Shown piece by piece: positions 10,501-17,809 of a stretch of DNA of 64,000 nt; the stretch's first letter is position 1, and every line of letters begins with the position of its first letter. The notes under the pieces were generated by a model. It worked only from the letters and a program-made list of their open reading frames with translations. It was not told the origin of the DNA and made no database searches. The stretch lies in NCBI RefSeq assembly GCF_000275725.1, contig NZ_AJTS01000030.1:1-64000 (forward strand), in the 5' to 3' direction. Position numbers and translations under genes: made by a program. This DNA is from Vreelandella stevensii S18214 (lineage in GTDB: Bacteria > Pseudomonadota > Gammaproteobacteria > Pseudomonadales > Halomonadaceae).

Positions 10501-11369
10501 TCGAACGTGGAGTTCAGTGGAACGTGGGCCATCGGACACCCCTGAGGGCAGGTTGAAACAGAACACATCACGCCATACTCTTGCAACGTACATAGCAAGG
10601 GGCTGAAGTGGCAAAGGGGCGACAAGTAAACTCTAGCGGGCACCGGCAACAGCACGATGCGCAATAGTGAGGGAGGTCAAGGTCATCCGGCAATCTCCTT
10701 GGGTCCTGGAGCCGCCGTGACAGAAAGCTATCTACAGAGCCTTGCCTAGCGGTACGACGGCAAGGTACGGGGCGAGGCCGCAACGATACGCCGCTTCCTA
10801 TTGGAAGCGCCACCACTGCTGAGCAACATTGACCGATGCGGTACGGGCCATGGCAGATCGAAATTCATTCAATTGATTATAAGAGCTGTGCAGGCACCAA
10901 GGCTCCCAAAGCACCCTCAGGCTTTCATGATAACACAGCCCCTCGGCCCCTCGTCCACTACTTGCCCACAGAACCGCCAATCCGTATTATCGCACTCTCC
11001 TCAGGCTATGTCCCTTCTGCGGTACCCACAGGCCCTCACCGAGCGGCAAGCGGAGTGCTCCCAATGACATAACCAGCTGATTAGCACGCCTGCCCCCACC
11101 TGTGCATGTCCGTGCTTTACGAACATAATGAAGGGCTCGGTTTCACCTTTACGCTCGGTCTGAGTAGCCTTGAGGTCAACAAAGTATATATAGGACCGAA
11201 GTACTCCCTCGCCCACTGCAAATCTAACCTTGAGATAGTCAACTCAAGAAGATCCGTTGTCATGTTGCTCTATCAGAAAGCTGAGAAGGCCTAACCGGCT
11301 TAACCTCCCGGACAAAACCAATCGAAACGGTATGGATGCAGCGCCAATGCAAGGCCAATTAGACCATCC
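10501..11369. other. Gene-free left flank of the island
   Basis: About 870 bp with only short open frames on both strands. None gives a protein I recognise, and codon use looks random. A reverse-strand stretch near 10690 has a good AAGGAG site before a 17-codon frame beginning MTLTSL, but it has no Trp codons and so is not an obvious trp leader peptide. Probably eroded accessory DNA. Confidence 0.45.
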
Positions 11370-11571
11370 ATAAAACACCAGACACCAAATGGGTCTTGAT
11401 TAAGGAACCAAGGCGTAGGACGCTGATCGTTGAGCACAGACCAACTAGGTGAAAGTCGAGGTCAATGCGGTGTTTCGCGGCATCGTGCTACCCGTCGAAA
11501 GCAATCCACTGAGCGCCCAGACCAGTGATCTGTTCAGCGTCGAGTTCGAAGCGCCGACTTTAACCGCCTGA
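11370..11571 (+). pseudogene. Degraded fragment of an AbiEii/AbiGii-type nucleotidyltransferase toxin gene
   Basis: From the GTG at 11449 the frame reads 'VKVEVNAVFRGIVLPVESNP' then 'LSAQTSDLFSVEFEAPTLTA' and stops at 11569-11571. This resembles the central 'VKIE.N.V.RG...P' strand and the following 'L...AQDLF.V....P.L' segment of AbiEii-type toxins. The preceding sequence continues in another frame (reading 'RRRTLIVEHRP'), implying a frameshift. Start, the catalytic GSxxxD region and the C-terminus are absent. Identification is from memory of family patterns and is tentative. Confidence 0.45.
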
Positions 11572-11660
11572 GAATCAGCTAGCCGAATGCGGCTGCTCGG
11601 CGCCACCCCTGATGGAGAGCGATTGCAAGCCACTCTTGGCTAGGCGCGACACAGGCCTCT

Positions 11661-12146
11661 TCAAACAGCTCGCAGACGTTTGACCGGGAATGAGACGAAA
11701 GGCTTAATTTCCTTGAGCACGAACATGCTCTGCATTTCCTTGATGCCAGGCAGCTGCCGAACACTGGACATCGCAAAATCAGCGAATGAATCCAGGTCAG
11801 AAGCCACCACCTGCAGCAGGAAATCGGCGTCACCACCGATGCTGTAGCACGCAACGACATCCTCAAGTTGCATGACTTCCTGCTCGAACTTCCTAGCCTC
11901 AGATTCACTGTGGCGGTCGATTTTGATCCGTATGAAAACCATGACCCCAAGCCCGATCTTTCGGCGATCCAAGACTGCACGGTAGCCCTGAATGTAGTTT
12001 TGATCTTCCAAATGCTTCACTCGACGCCAGCACGGAGATGCAGACATGCCGATCTGATCGGCCAGCATTTGGTTGGTGATCCTGCCATCTTGCTGCAGCG
12101 CGGTCAGAATTTTGACATCTGTCAGACTTAACGCTTGATCGGTCAT
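11661..12146 (-). CDS. Lrp/AsnC-family regulator of the island
   Basis: 161 residues from the ATG at 12146 (an in-frame GTG at 12155 would add three). The N-terminal winged HTH reads 'LSLTDVKILTALQQDGRITN' and continues into 'MSASPCWRRVKHLE'. The C-terminal RAM domain has 'GGDADFLLQVVASDLDSF' and 'LPGIKEMQSMFVLKEIK', where amino acids usually bind. It is divergent from the eight-gene cluster, separated by 225 bp containing a palindrome. By position it most likely senses an amino acid and controls that cluster, a common pattern for regulators paired with LysE-type exporters. Confidence 0.92.
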   Translation of the reverse strand: MTDQALSLTDVKILTALQQDGRITNQMLADQIGMSASPCWRRVKHLEDQNYIQGYRAVLDRRKIGLGVMVFIRIKIDRHSESEARKFEQEVMQLEDVVACYSIGGDADFLLQVVASDLDSFADFAMSSVRQLPGIKEMQSMFVLKEIKPFVSFPVKRLRAV

Positions 12147-12214
12147 ATTTTTCACTCATCAGCGAATTTCTGGTAAATCCTACCATTCCTGATATGACTT
12201 GCAACAAGAATAGA

Positions 12215-12303
12215 AAGCACTTTTCCGACCCTATCAATTAACATTTTAATCCAGTTGCATAAGACTAAATAACTGCCATGCTGCACTGAGTGCTAAGCAC
12301 TTT
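12215..12303. promoter_or_regulatory. Divergent regulatory region with a 13-bp palindrome and a 9-bp repeat
   Basis: AGTGCT-A-AGCACT at 12289-12301 is a perfect inverted repeat, 70 bp before the first cluster gene. Its right half extends to AAGCACTTT (12295-12303), repeated exactly at 12215-12223 nearer the regulator gene. The whole 12150-12370 spacer is AT-rich. These are plausible Lrp-family operator sites; binding is inferred. Confidence 0.45.
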
Positions 12304-12371
12304 ATTTTAAATACCAAGTTGATCGGAAAATTAGATAATCGCGTTTACTAGGCGAGACATGAGGATGAGAA

Positions 12372-12737
12372 ATGATTTTCCACCTAGTGGCTTTTAAGCT
12401 TAATAGCTCTTTACAGTGGTGTGACAAAGAGGTCATCGAGGCAGAGGCAGCGACTCGCGAACATCCAAAACATATTAGCGAAATACGTGGTTGGCTTTGC
12501 GCCCGGAATATAAGTCCACGCGAACAAGCCATGGACTTCGTTGTAATGGGACTATTTGAAAACCAGGAAGACCTTTCTGCATATTTAATCCACCCCAATC
12601 ATCAACAGGGCGTCCAAAAGTGGAAGAAAATTGCCAACTGGAAAGTGGTTGATATTGAGCTCGGCAGCGACACAACAAGGTTCTTTGGGTTATTGAACGC
12701 TCTGGTTGGCGTCAGCGGGAAACTCGTGCAGAGCTGA
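12372..12737 (+). CDS. Dabb (stress-responsive alpha/beta barrel) domain protein
   Basis: 121 residues. The N-terminal 'MIFHLVAFKLNSS' strand and 'FVVMGLFENQEDLSAYLIHP' followed by 'NHQQGVQKWKKIANWKVVDI' match the Dabb ferredoxin-like fold: H-x-V-x-F-K start, then a 'Y..HP.H' motif. Dabb proteins form dimeric barrels; some are cyclases or decarboxylases (e.g. olivetolic acid cyclase), others have no known role. An AGGATGAG site precedes the ATG. It is the first gene of the cluster. The C-terminal ~25 residues extend beyond the usual domain. A tailoring or cyclising role is possible but not shown. Confidence 0.75.
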   Translation: MIFHLVAFKLNSSLQWCDKEVIEAEAATREHPKHISEIRGWLCARNISPREQAMDFVVMGLFENQEDLSAYLIHPNHQQGVQKWKKIANWKVVDIELGSDTTRFFGLLNALVGVSGKLVQS

Positions 12738-12758
12738 TTTTTAAAAAAGGAGAAGCCA

Positions 12759-13181
12759 ATGAATTTTGATGCAGCCACCCACAAGTGCGTCATCGTAGTC
12801 GACAAGGAGCTGGGGCTAGGGCATGCGGCTAATGCTGTTAGCGTCATAGGTGTCAGCATGGGACGCTCGGTAGAAAACCTGGTAGGGCCAGACATGCGAA
12901 GTCAGGATAACGTGAATTACCCCGGCGTCATCTACACCCCCTTGCCAATACTGCTCTCCAGCAAAGAAAAGCTGCGCGAAATACTTGTAAAAACACTGGA
13001 GGAGGATGAGATTCACAACATCCCGTTCAGTGCCCTGGCGCAATCCTGTAGAACCTATCAAGAGTACGAAGAGCGCATGTCAGCAGCCGATAGCTCTTCC
13101 ATTGAACTGGTCGCCATTGGACTGGTCGGCTCCAAAAAAAAGATCACCAAGCTAACTGGCAGTCTTCCGCTATTCAAGTAA
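12759..13181 (+). CDS. DUF2000 family protein
   Basis: 140 residues. The N-terminal 'KCVIVVDKELGLGHAANAVS' followed by 'VIGVSMGR' is the hallmark of DUF2000 (PF09391), a small alpha/beta fold related to peptidyl-tRNA hydrolase II. The rest fits: 'LPILLSSKEKLREILVKTLE' and 'SIELVAIGLVGSKKKITKLT'. No biochemical function is established for the family. A strong AAGGAG site lies 7 bp before the ATG, and only 21 bp separates it from the Dabb gene. Its fixed place in this operon suggests a role in the pathway. Confidence 0.8.
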   Translation: MNFDAATHKCVIVVDKELGLGHAANAVSVIGVSMGRSVENLVGPDMRSQDNVNYPGVIYTPLPILLSSKEKLREILVKTLEEDEIHNIPFSALAQSCRTYQEYEERMSAADSSSIELVAIGLVGSKKKITKLTGSLPLFK

Positions 13182-13194
13182 CAAGGGGGCCTCA

Positions 13195-14595
13195 ATGTAC
13201 GCCTTATTCAAGCCTGATCTTCTGAAGCTGGCTCATACTGTTTATCATCAACACGAGCTATTTGAGAATGGCAAAGTCTCCGCTGACGAGTTAAACAGCA
13301 TCCAACTTGAGCGGCTTAAAAGCACGCTTCGCTATGTCAGGGAATATGCGCCTTTTTATCGTACTGCACTGTCCGCCATGTCTGATTCAGACATAGATGA
13401 TCTGAACTGGGATGCATTTCGTAAATTGCCATTCACTACGAAGAGTGATTTGCGCACAGCCGGGCATGAGATGGCTGCTGCGCCGCTGACTGAAGCCTGG
13501 ATCTACTATGAGACTACGGGCACCACTGGCGCAGCCACCCCATGTCCTCGCAACGAGCAGGACTCCATCTTCAACAACAGCCCGCTGATACTCCGTTATG
13601 GCGAGATTTTCCGCGCCCACGGTTCTCAGCATATTATCGGTGTAATGGGGCCTACGGAACTGCATTCGACTGGAGATACTTTCGAGGATGTGTGTCGCAG
13701 CTTGGGCCACACTGTCGTGAAAATGTGGCCGCGCTCACCCACTGTAGGGCTGGACCGGGCCGTGACGCTGATCAGGGAACTGAAGATCACCGCGCTAGTC
13801 TGCACACCAGCCATTGCCATCAGCCTAGCCAAACATCTGCTCCAAAGAGATTGCCAACCTTCCCACTTGGGCGTGAAGCTGATTTTTACCCTAGGCGAGC
13901 TCACTACGCCTGCCCTGCTGCGAAATATCGGTGAGGTTTGGGGTAGTACCATCTACAACTGCATGTATGCGTCACAGGAGTCATCAATCCTTGCAGTGAG
14001 CAACATTCAAGGAAACCTCTGCACGGTTCCCTTAAATATTGTTTATGAAGTGATAGATCCGCTGACGGGGCAAGTCTTGGAACCCGAGGACGACAGAATG
14101 ACAGGCGAACTGGTCATCACCCACCTCTATCCAGGGCAGAAGCCACTGATCCGCTATCGCACTGGCGATATGGTCAGAGCCCAAGTGCTGAATACGGGCC
14201 AGTGGCACATCATTCCTATCGGCCGGGTCAGAGACACCTTGATAATCAATGGCAGCACCCACTGCGCCTACGACATCGAAGCCACACTGCTCGAGAATCT
14301 CAAAGGCTGCTTAGATTACCATATCCTAGTGGAGGCCGTTGCAGGCGCCGACCAACTGAGCGTCACGCTGGAATTAGAGAGCAGCAGCGCTACCCTGAAC
14401 AACCTGCAGTTCATTGCCAGCTCCATGGCGGAAAAGCTTAATACTCGCGTTCGCATCGCGGTCGGTTCGACTGATGCCGTGACGGGTACTGCGGCAATGG
14501 TTAGCTGGAAAGCCGCCAGACTCCATGACAAGCGTCAAGGCAGTGATAACCAGGAGCGCGAAACCGCATTGAAAATTGCAACGTGGAGGGCCTGA
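13195..14595 (+). CDS. PaaK-like acyl-adenylate-forming ligase
   Basis: 466 residues of the ANL superfamily, closest in layout to phenylacetate-CoA ligases and similar stand-alone adenylation enzymes. Motifs: the phosphate loop 'YYETTGTTGAATPCPR' (104-119), 'YASQES' (258-263) for adenine and substrate, 'TGELVITHL' (303-311), 'RYRTGDMV' (320-327) with the ribose-binding Asp, and the hinge 'GRVRDTLIINGS' (343-354). No carrier-protein domain is fused. It would activate a carboxylic acid as AMP or CoA ester; the substrate is unknown, but pathway neighbours suggest an aromatic-like or amino acid. Spacing to the next gene is 2 bp. Confidence 0.85.
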   Translation: MYALFKPDLLKLAHTVYHQHELFENGKVSADELNSIQLERLKSTLRYVREYAPFYRTALSAMSDSDIDDLNWDAFRKLPFTTKSDLRTAGHEMAAAPLTEAWIYYETTGTTGAATPCPRNEQDSIFNNSPLILRYGEIFRAHGSQHIIGVMGPTELHSTGDTFEDVCRSLGHTVVKMWPRSPTVGLDRAVTLIRELKITALVCTPAIAISLAKHLLQRDCQPSHLGVKLIFTLGELTTPALLRNIGEVWGSTIYNCMYASQESSILAVSNIQGNLCTVPLNIVYEVIDPLTGQVLEPEDDRMTGELVITHLYPGQKPLIRYRTGDMVRAQVLNTGQWHIIPIGRVRDTLIINGSTHCAYDIEATLLENLKGCLDYHILVEAVAGADQLSVTLELESSSATLNNLQFIASSMAEKLNTRVRIAVGSTDAVTGTAAMVSWKAARLHDKRQGSDNQERETALKIATWRA

Positions 14596-14597
14596 CC

Positions 14598-15563
14598 ATG
14601 GCGGATTCGCTTGGCACCGTCTCGACTGTGCCGCGCAAACCTCACCCTTGGGTATATCTAGATGGAGAGATAGTGCCAGCTGCAGAAGCCCTAGTCCCAA
14701 CAACGACCCAAGCCTTCAATTATGGCACTGCCGTTTTCGAAGGCATCCGTGCCTATGCTTCCGGCAATGGTCAACTGAATGTCTTCCGGCTGGACGACCA
14801 CCTTAAGCGACTAGAGCACTCGGCCAAATTTTTGCAGTTGGAAGGCCTGCCGCCACGCCCGGAGATGAGAGCAATCATTCTCGATCTGCTGCAACGCAAC
14901 CAAGCATCAACCGATAGCTACATTAGACCTTTGGCCTACAAGAAAACGTTGCTTCCTGGATTCAGCTTCGGCGTCAAGCTCGCTGGGGTCAGCACAGGTC
15001 TGGCAATCAACACCCTTGACATGGGAGCCTACATGCCAGCAAACGGCATCCATTGCGCCGTTTCAAGTTGGCGGCGTATTCCCGACTCGTCACTCCCCGC
15101 GCGGGCCAAAATCACTGGCAGCTACGCCAATTCGGCGCTAGCTATGGAATCGGCGCAGCGCATTGGGTGCGATGACGCTTTGATGCTGAATGTGCATGGC
15201 AACTTGGCCGAATCGACCTCTTCCAACGTCTTCATCGTCAAAGGTGGCCACCTCATTACTCCGCCTTTGAGTGCCCACATTCTTGAGGGCATTACACGCG
15301 ATACCGTCATCAAGCTGGCCAGAGATGAACTGGGGATGGAGGTTATCGAGAGGGATGTTCCTTTTTCAGAGTTGTTCTCAGTCGAAGAATGCTTTCTGTC
15401 TGGCACCGGCGTCGAGATCGTGCCAGTAACTCAAATCGACCACTACAAGCTGCAAGAAAGTGGCGTCGGAAAAGTTAGTACCGCAATCAGAAGACTCTAC
15501 TTGGAGAGCGTGAGAGGCCTGAATGCCAAATACGCTCATTGGCTGACCCCTATATTTAACTGA
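14598..15563 (+). CDS. Class IV PLP aminotransferase (IlvE-like)
   Basis: 321 residues from the ATG at 14598, preceded by GGAG at the right distance (an in-frame GTG at 14583 overlaps the ligase gene and is less likely). Fold-type IV features: 'AFNYGTAVFEGIRAY' near residue 40, PLP-lysine Lys171 in 'RAKITGSYANSALAM', 'NLAESTSSNVFIV' and 'GITRDTVI'. It resembles branched-chain aminotransferases. In this cluster it may transaminate the 2-oxo acid made by the BacA-like enzyme rather than serve Val/Leu/Ile synthesis. In bacilysin synthesis a class I aminotransferase does the equivalent step, so this would be a different recruitment. Confidence 0.88.
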   Translation: MADSLGTVSTVPRKPHPWVYLDGEIVPAAEALVPTTTQAFNYGTAVFEGIRAYASGNGQLNVFRLDDHLKRLEHSAKFLQLEGLPPRPEMRAIILDLLQRNQASTDSYIRPLAYKKTLLPGFSFGVKLAGVSTGLAINTLDMGAYMPANGIHCAVSSWRRIPDSSLPARAKITGSYANSALAMESAQRIGCDDALMLNVHGNLAESTSSNVFIVKGGHLITPPLSAHILEGITRDTVIKLARDELGMEVIERDVPFSELFSVEECFLSGTGVEIVPVTQIDHYKLQESGVGKVSTAIRRLYLESVRGLNAKYAHWLTPIFN

Positions 15564-15584
15564 TTCCATTGGAGACTTGTGGCT

Positions 15585-16223
15585 ATGGACAACAGCTTAC
15601 TGAACCTAGGTATTGGGGACTGGCACGACGTCATCATTCACACCCTAGGCCCCAGCGGAACCAGCAGTGAAGCCGCCGCCGGATTCTTTGCAAAATGGCT
15701 TGAGCAACGACACCCCGAATCATGCGTTCGGATCAAACTTAACGATTCCTATGAGAATGCCTGCTCCTCCATGGAGAAGGAAACACCAGCAGTGCTGATC
15801 GTGGCTAACGCCTATCCAGAGATACATAACTTCTATATGGAGCCACGCTTGAATCTAGTCGCTACCTTTGTTTTCGACACCCCTTTGTACGGACTAGCGA
15901 GCAAGGGGCCACTGACGACCAGCAAGCCAACCATCGCAACCCACCCGGCACCGCGGCTCCTGATAGAAGAATTACTACCTCGGGGGCTTGAGATAGATTC
16001 CGTGATTCTCACACTTTCCACCAGTGCCGCCGCTGCGGCGGCGGCCAGAAGCGAAGTGGATGTTGCTCTGACCACTGAGGTGGCGGCCAAAATCCATGAT
16101 TTGCATTTCATCTCCAACACCCGTCCGATCCGAATGCTCTGGTCTGTCTTTACTCACACGCACTGGAGTGCACGTCTCGCTGAAACCGACCCGTTCAGGC
16201 TGAGCGTGGAGCTTGCCCTTTAA
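15585..16223 (+). CDS. BacA-like prephenate decarboxylase
   Basis: 212 residues from the ATG at 15585; an in-frame GTG at 15579 is the alternative start for the same GGAG site. It has a single prephenate-dehydratase-like domain with no ACT domain, as in BacA (bacilysin), AerD and SalX, which decarboxylate prephenate to dihydro-4-hydroxyphenylpyruvate without aromatisation. Points of likeness to B. subtilis BacA: 'TLGPSGTSSEAAA' near the start, 'HNFYMEPRLNLVATFVFDTP' then 'LYGLA', 'THPAPRLLIE', 'LSTSAAAAAAARSEVDVALT', and 'LHFISNTRPIRMLWSVF', where dehydratases instead have the T-R-F catalytic motif. The Phe of that motif is absent. The comparison is from memory. Confidence 0.75.
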   Translation: MDNSLLNLGIGDWHDVIIHTLGPSGTSSEAAAGFFAKWLEQRHPESCVRIKLNDSYENACSSMEKETPAVLIVANAYPEIHNFYMEPRLNLVATFVFDTPLYGLASKGPLTTSKPTIATHPAPRLLIEELLPRGLEIDSVILTLSTSAAAAAAARSEVDVALTTEVAAKIHDLHFISNTRPIRMLWSVFTHTHWSARLAETDPFRLSVELAL

Positions 16224-16253
16224 TTGAACTACCAATGCACAAACGAGGTCATG

Positions 16254-16823
16254 ATGTCTATTTTGAAGCGACACACAATCGATTCGGCACCGGAGAAAAG
16301 CAAAGCGTTACTCCAAAACTCAATCGACAGCTTTGGCTGGATTCCCAACCAGAGTGCATATATGGCCGAATCACCAGCACTATTGGCAGCCTACCAGCAA
16401 GCACACGACCTGTTCATCGACAGCTCGTTGGACGAAGCAGAAAAGGCCGTTGTATGGATAACCTGCGGTGTCGAAAATAACTGCACCTACACGGTTCAGG
16501 CACATGCCTTCATCGCTTTGTCCAAAGGCGTTGATGCCCGTGTGGTCGAAGCTGCTGCGCACGATCCAGATAACCTTGATGACCGGCTGCGGGCCTTGTA
16601 CAACTTCACACAGGAAGTTATTCATTGCGGCGGCCGCTTGAAAAGACAGGAAATTGAGGCTGTCCTGCATGCCGGTTTCAGCAAACAAAACATGTTGGAC
16701 GTGATTCTGGGCGTTTCGCAGAAACACATGTCGACCATCCTGAACAGCATCGCCATCACGGAGGTCGATCATCGCTTCAAGTGGGAGGCATTTCTAGGGA
16801 TCAAACAGACGGACGAGGCTTGA
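16254..16823 (+). CDS. AhpD/carboxymuconolactone-decarboxylase-like protein with degenerate CxxC
   Basis: 189 residues from the ATG at 16254, chosen because GAGG at 16245-16248 sits 5 bp before it (open frame runs back to a TTG at 16224). The all-helical AhpD/CMD fold is seen in 'DEAEKAVVWITCGVENNCTY' followed by 'TVQAHAFIAL'. The usual redox motif E-x2-C-x2-C-x3-H reads Glu74-x2-Cys77-x2-Thr80-x3-His84, so the second (peroxidatic-side) Cys is Thr. Disulfide chemistry of the AhpD kind is therefore unlikely. A different reaction, such as an isomerisation or decarboxylation, or a structural role, is possible. Confidence 0.75.
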   Translation: MSILKRHTIDSAPEKSKALLQNSIDSFGWIPNQSAYMAESPALLAAYQQAHDLFIDSSLDEAEKAVVWITCGVENNCTYTVQAHAFIALSKGVDARVVEAAAHDPDNLDDRLRALYNFTQEVIHCGGRLKRQEIEAVLHAGFSKQNMLDVILGVSQKHMSTILNSIAITEVDHRFKWEAFLGIKQTDEA

Positions 16824-16826
16824 ACT

Positions 16827-17780
16827 ATGCTTCACGTGGATGGCCACTCAGTCAGGAAACTCTTGGACTTTCAACTAGGCCTGATTCTCAGCGAGGAAGC
16901 ATTCAGGCTGCACTCCTCAAATCAGGTACAGCAGCCGCTACGCACAATCATCCGTGGAAACGACAACGATCTGATGGGTGTTATGCCAGCCTATATCAAG
17001 TCCGGCCCCTACAAAGGCTTTGGCTTGAAATCGGTGGTGGTCAGGCTTGGGGCCAAGAAGCTTGGTCCGTCTCATACGGGGAGCGTCTTGATCTATGACG
17101 AGGCCGGGACATCCCCAGTCGTTGCGGTCGATGCAGGGGCGATCACCGAAATCCGCACGGCTGCAGCTTCGGCATACGCAACAGACCTACTTGCCGCGCC
17201 CAATGCAAGCCGCCTGGCCATTCTGGGTACAGGCCTACAGGCCCGCGCCCATCTCATGGCAATGCAGGCCGTCAGACCGGTCAAACAGCTTTCCATATGG
17301 GGGCGCACCGAAACAGCCCGGCAAGAGTTTGCCGCCTGGAGCCAGCGCTTCTGCAACTTCCCGATCTCAACCCACCCAACAGTAACCGAGGCAGTGCATG
17401 GCAGCGACATCATATGTACCACCACAGCCGCGCGCTCGCCTATTCTGAGCCGGGCCGCAGTGCCCGCACGCTGCCATATCAACGCCATTGGCTCTTCTGC
17501 TCTCGGTTTTCAAGAGTTGCACGAAGATGTGTATGAACACAGCGCCTTGTTCACGGACTGCAATCGTTCGGTACTTGCCTCAGCCGAGTGCGTGATCAAG
17601 GCTGTCCAGAAAGGCCTGTTGCCCTCGCAAAAGGTCGGCACAGAAATCGGTAACCTGCATGCCGGTCTCACACCACTGCATGAACAGCGCTTGAGCATCT
17701 TCAAGTCGGTTGGACTGGCGGTGCAGGACTTGGTTTTTTCCCGCGAGGCCATCAGACGGTGGCGCTCTACACGCTGTTGA
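16827..17780 (+). CDS. Ornithine cyclodeaminase / mu-crystallin family NAD(P)-dependent enzyme
   Basis: 317 residues. The Rossmann motif is 'LAILGTGLQARAHLMAM' (from residue 130), preceded by 'DAGAITEIRTAAASA' and the substrate-pocket 'FGLKSVVVRLG'. True ornithine cyclodeaminases have a catalytic Asp in 'GGD'; here that position reads 'AIGSSALGFQEL' with Ser224. A deaminating cyclase is therefore unlikely. The family also holds imine/ketimine reductases, alanine dehydrogenase and SbnB-type enzymes. Reduction of an imine or enone-like intermediate would suit this cluster. It starts 3 bp after the AhpD-like gene. Confidence 0.85.
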   Translation: MLHVDGHSVRKLLDFQLGLILSEEAFRLHSSNQVQQPLRTIIRGNDNDLMGVMPAYIKSGPYKGFGLKSVVVRLGAKKLGPSHTGSVLIYDEAGTSPVVAVDAGAITEIRTAAASAYATDLLAAPNASRLAILGTGLQARAHLMAMQAVRPVKQLSIWGRTETARQEFAAWSQRFCNFPISTHPTVTEAVHGSDIICTTTAARSPILSRAAVPARCHINAIGSSALGFQELHEDVYEHSALFTDCNRSVLASAECVIKAVQKGLLPSQKVGTEIGNLHAGLTPLHEQRLSIFKSVGLAVQDLVFSREAIRRWRSTRC

Positions 17781-17809
17781 CAAAATAACCACTTCATCAG
17801 GACCGAGAC

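Noticed and set aside
10620-10700. trp leader peptide on the reverse strand upstream of trpG
   Set aside because: A 17-codon frame with a good ribosome site exists near 10690, but it contains no Trp codons and no attenuator hairpin pair was seen.
16827-17780. Staphyloferrin-like SbnA/SbnB siderophore step
   Set aside because: The OCD-family protein has no SbnA-like partner, and the cluster has no siderophore synthetase or TonB receptor.
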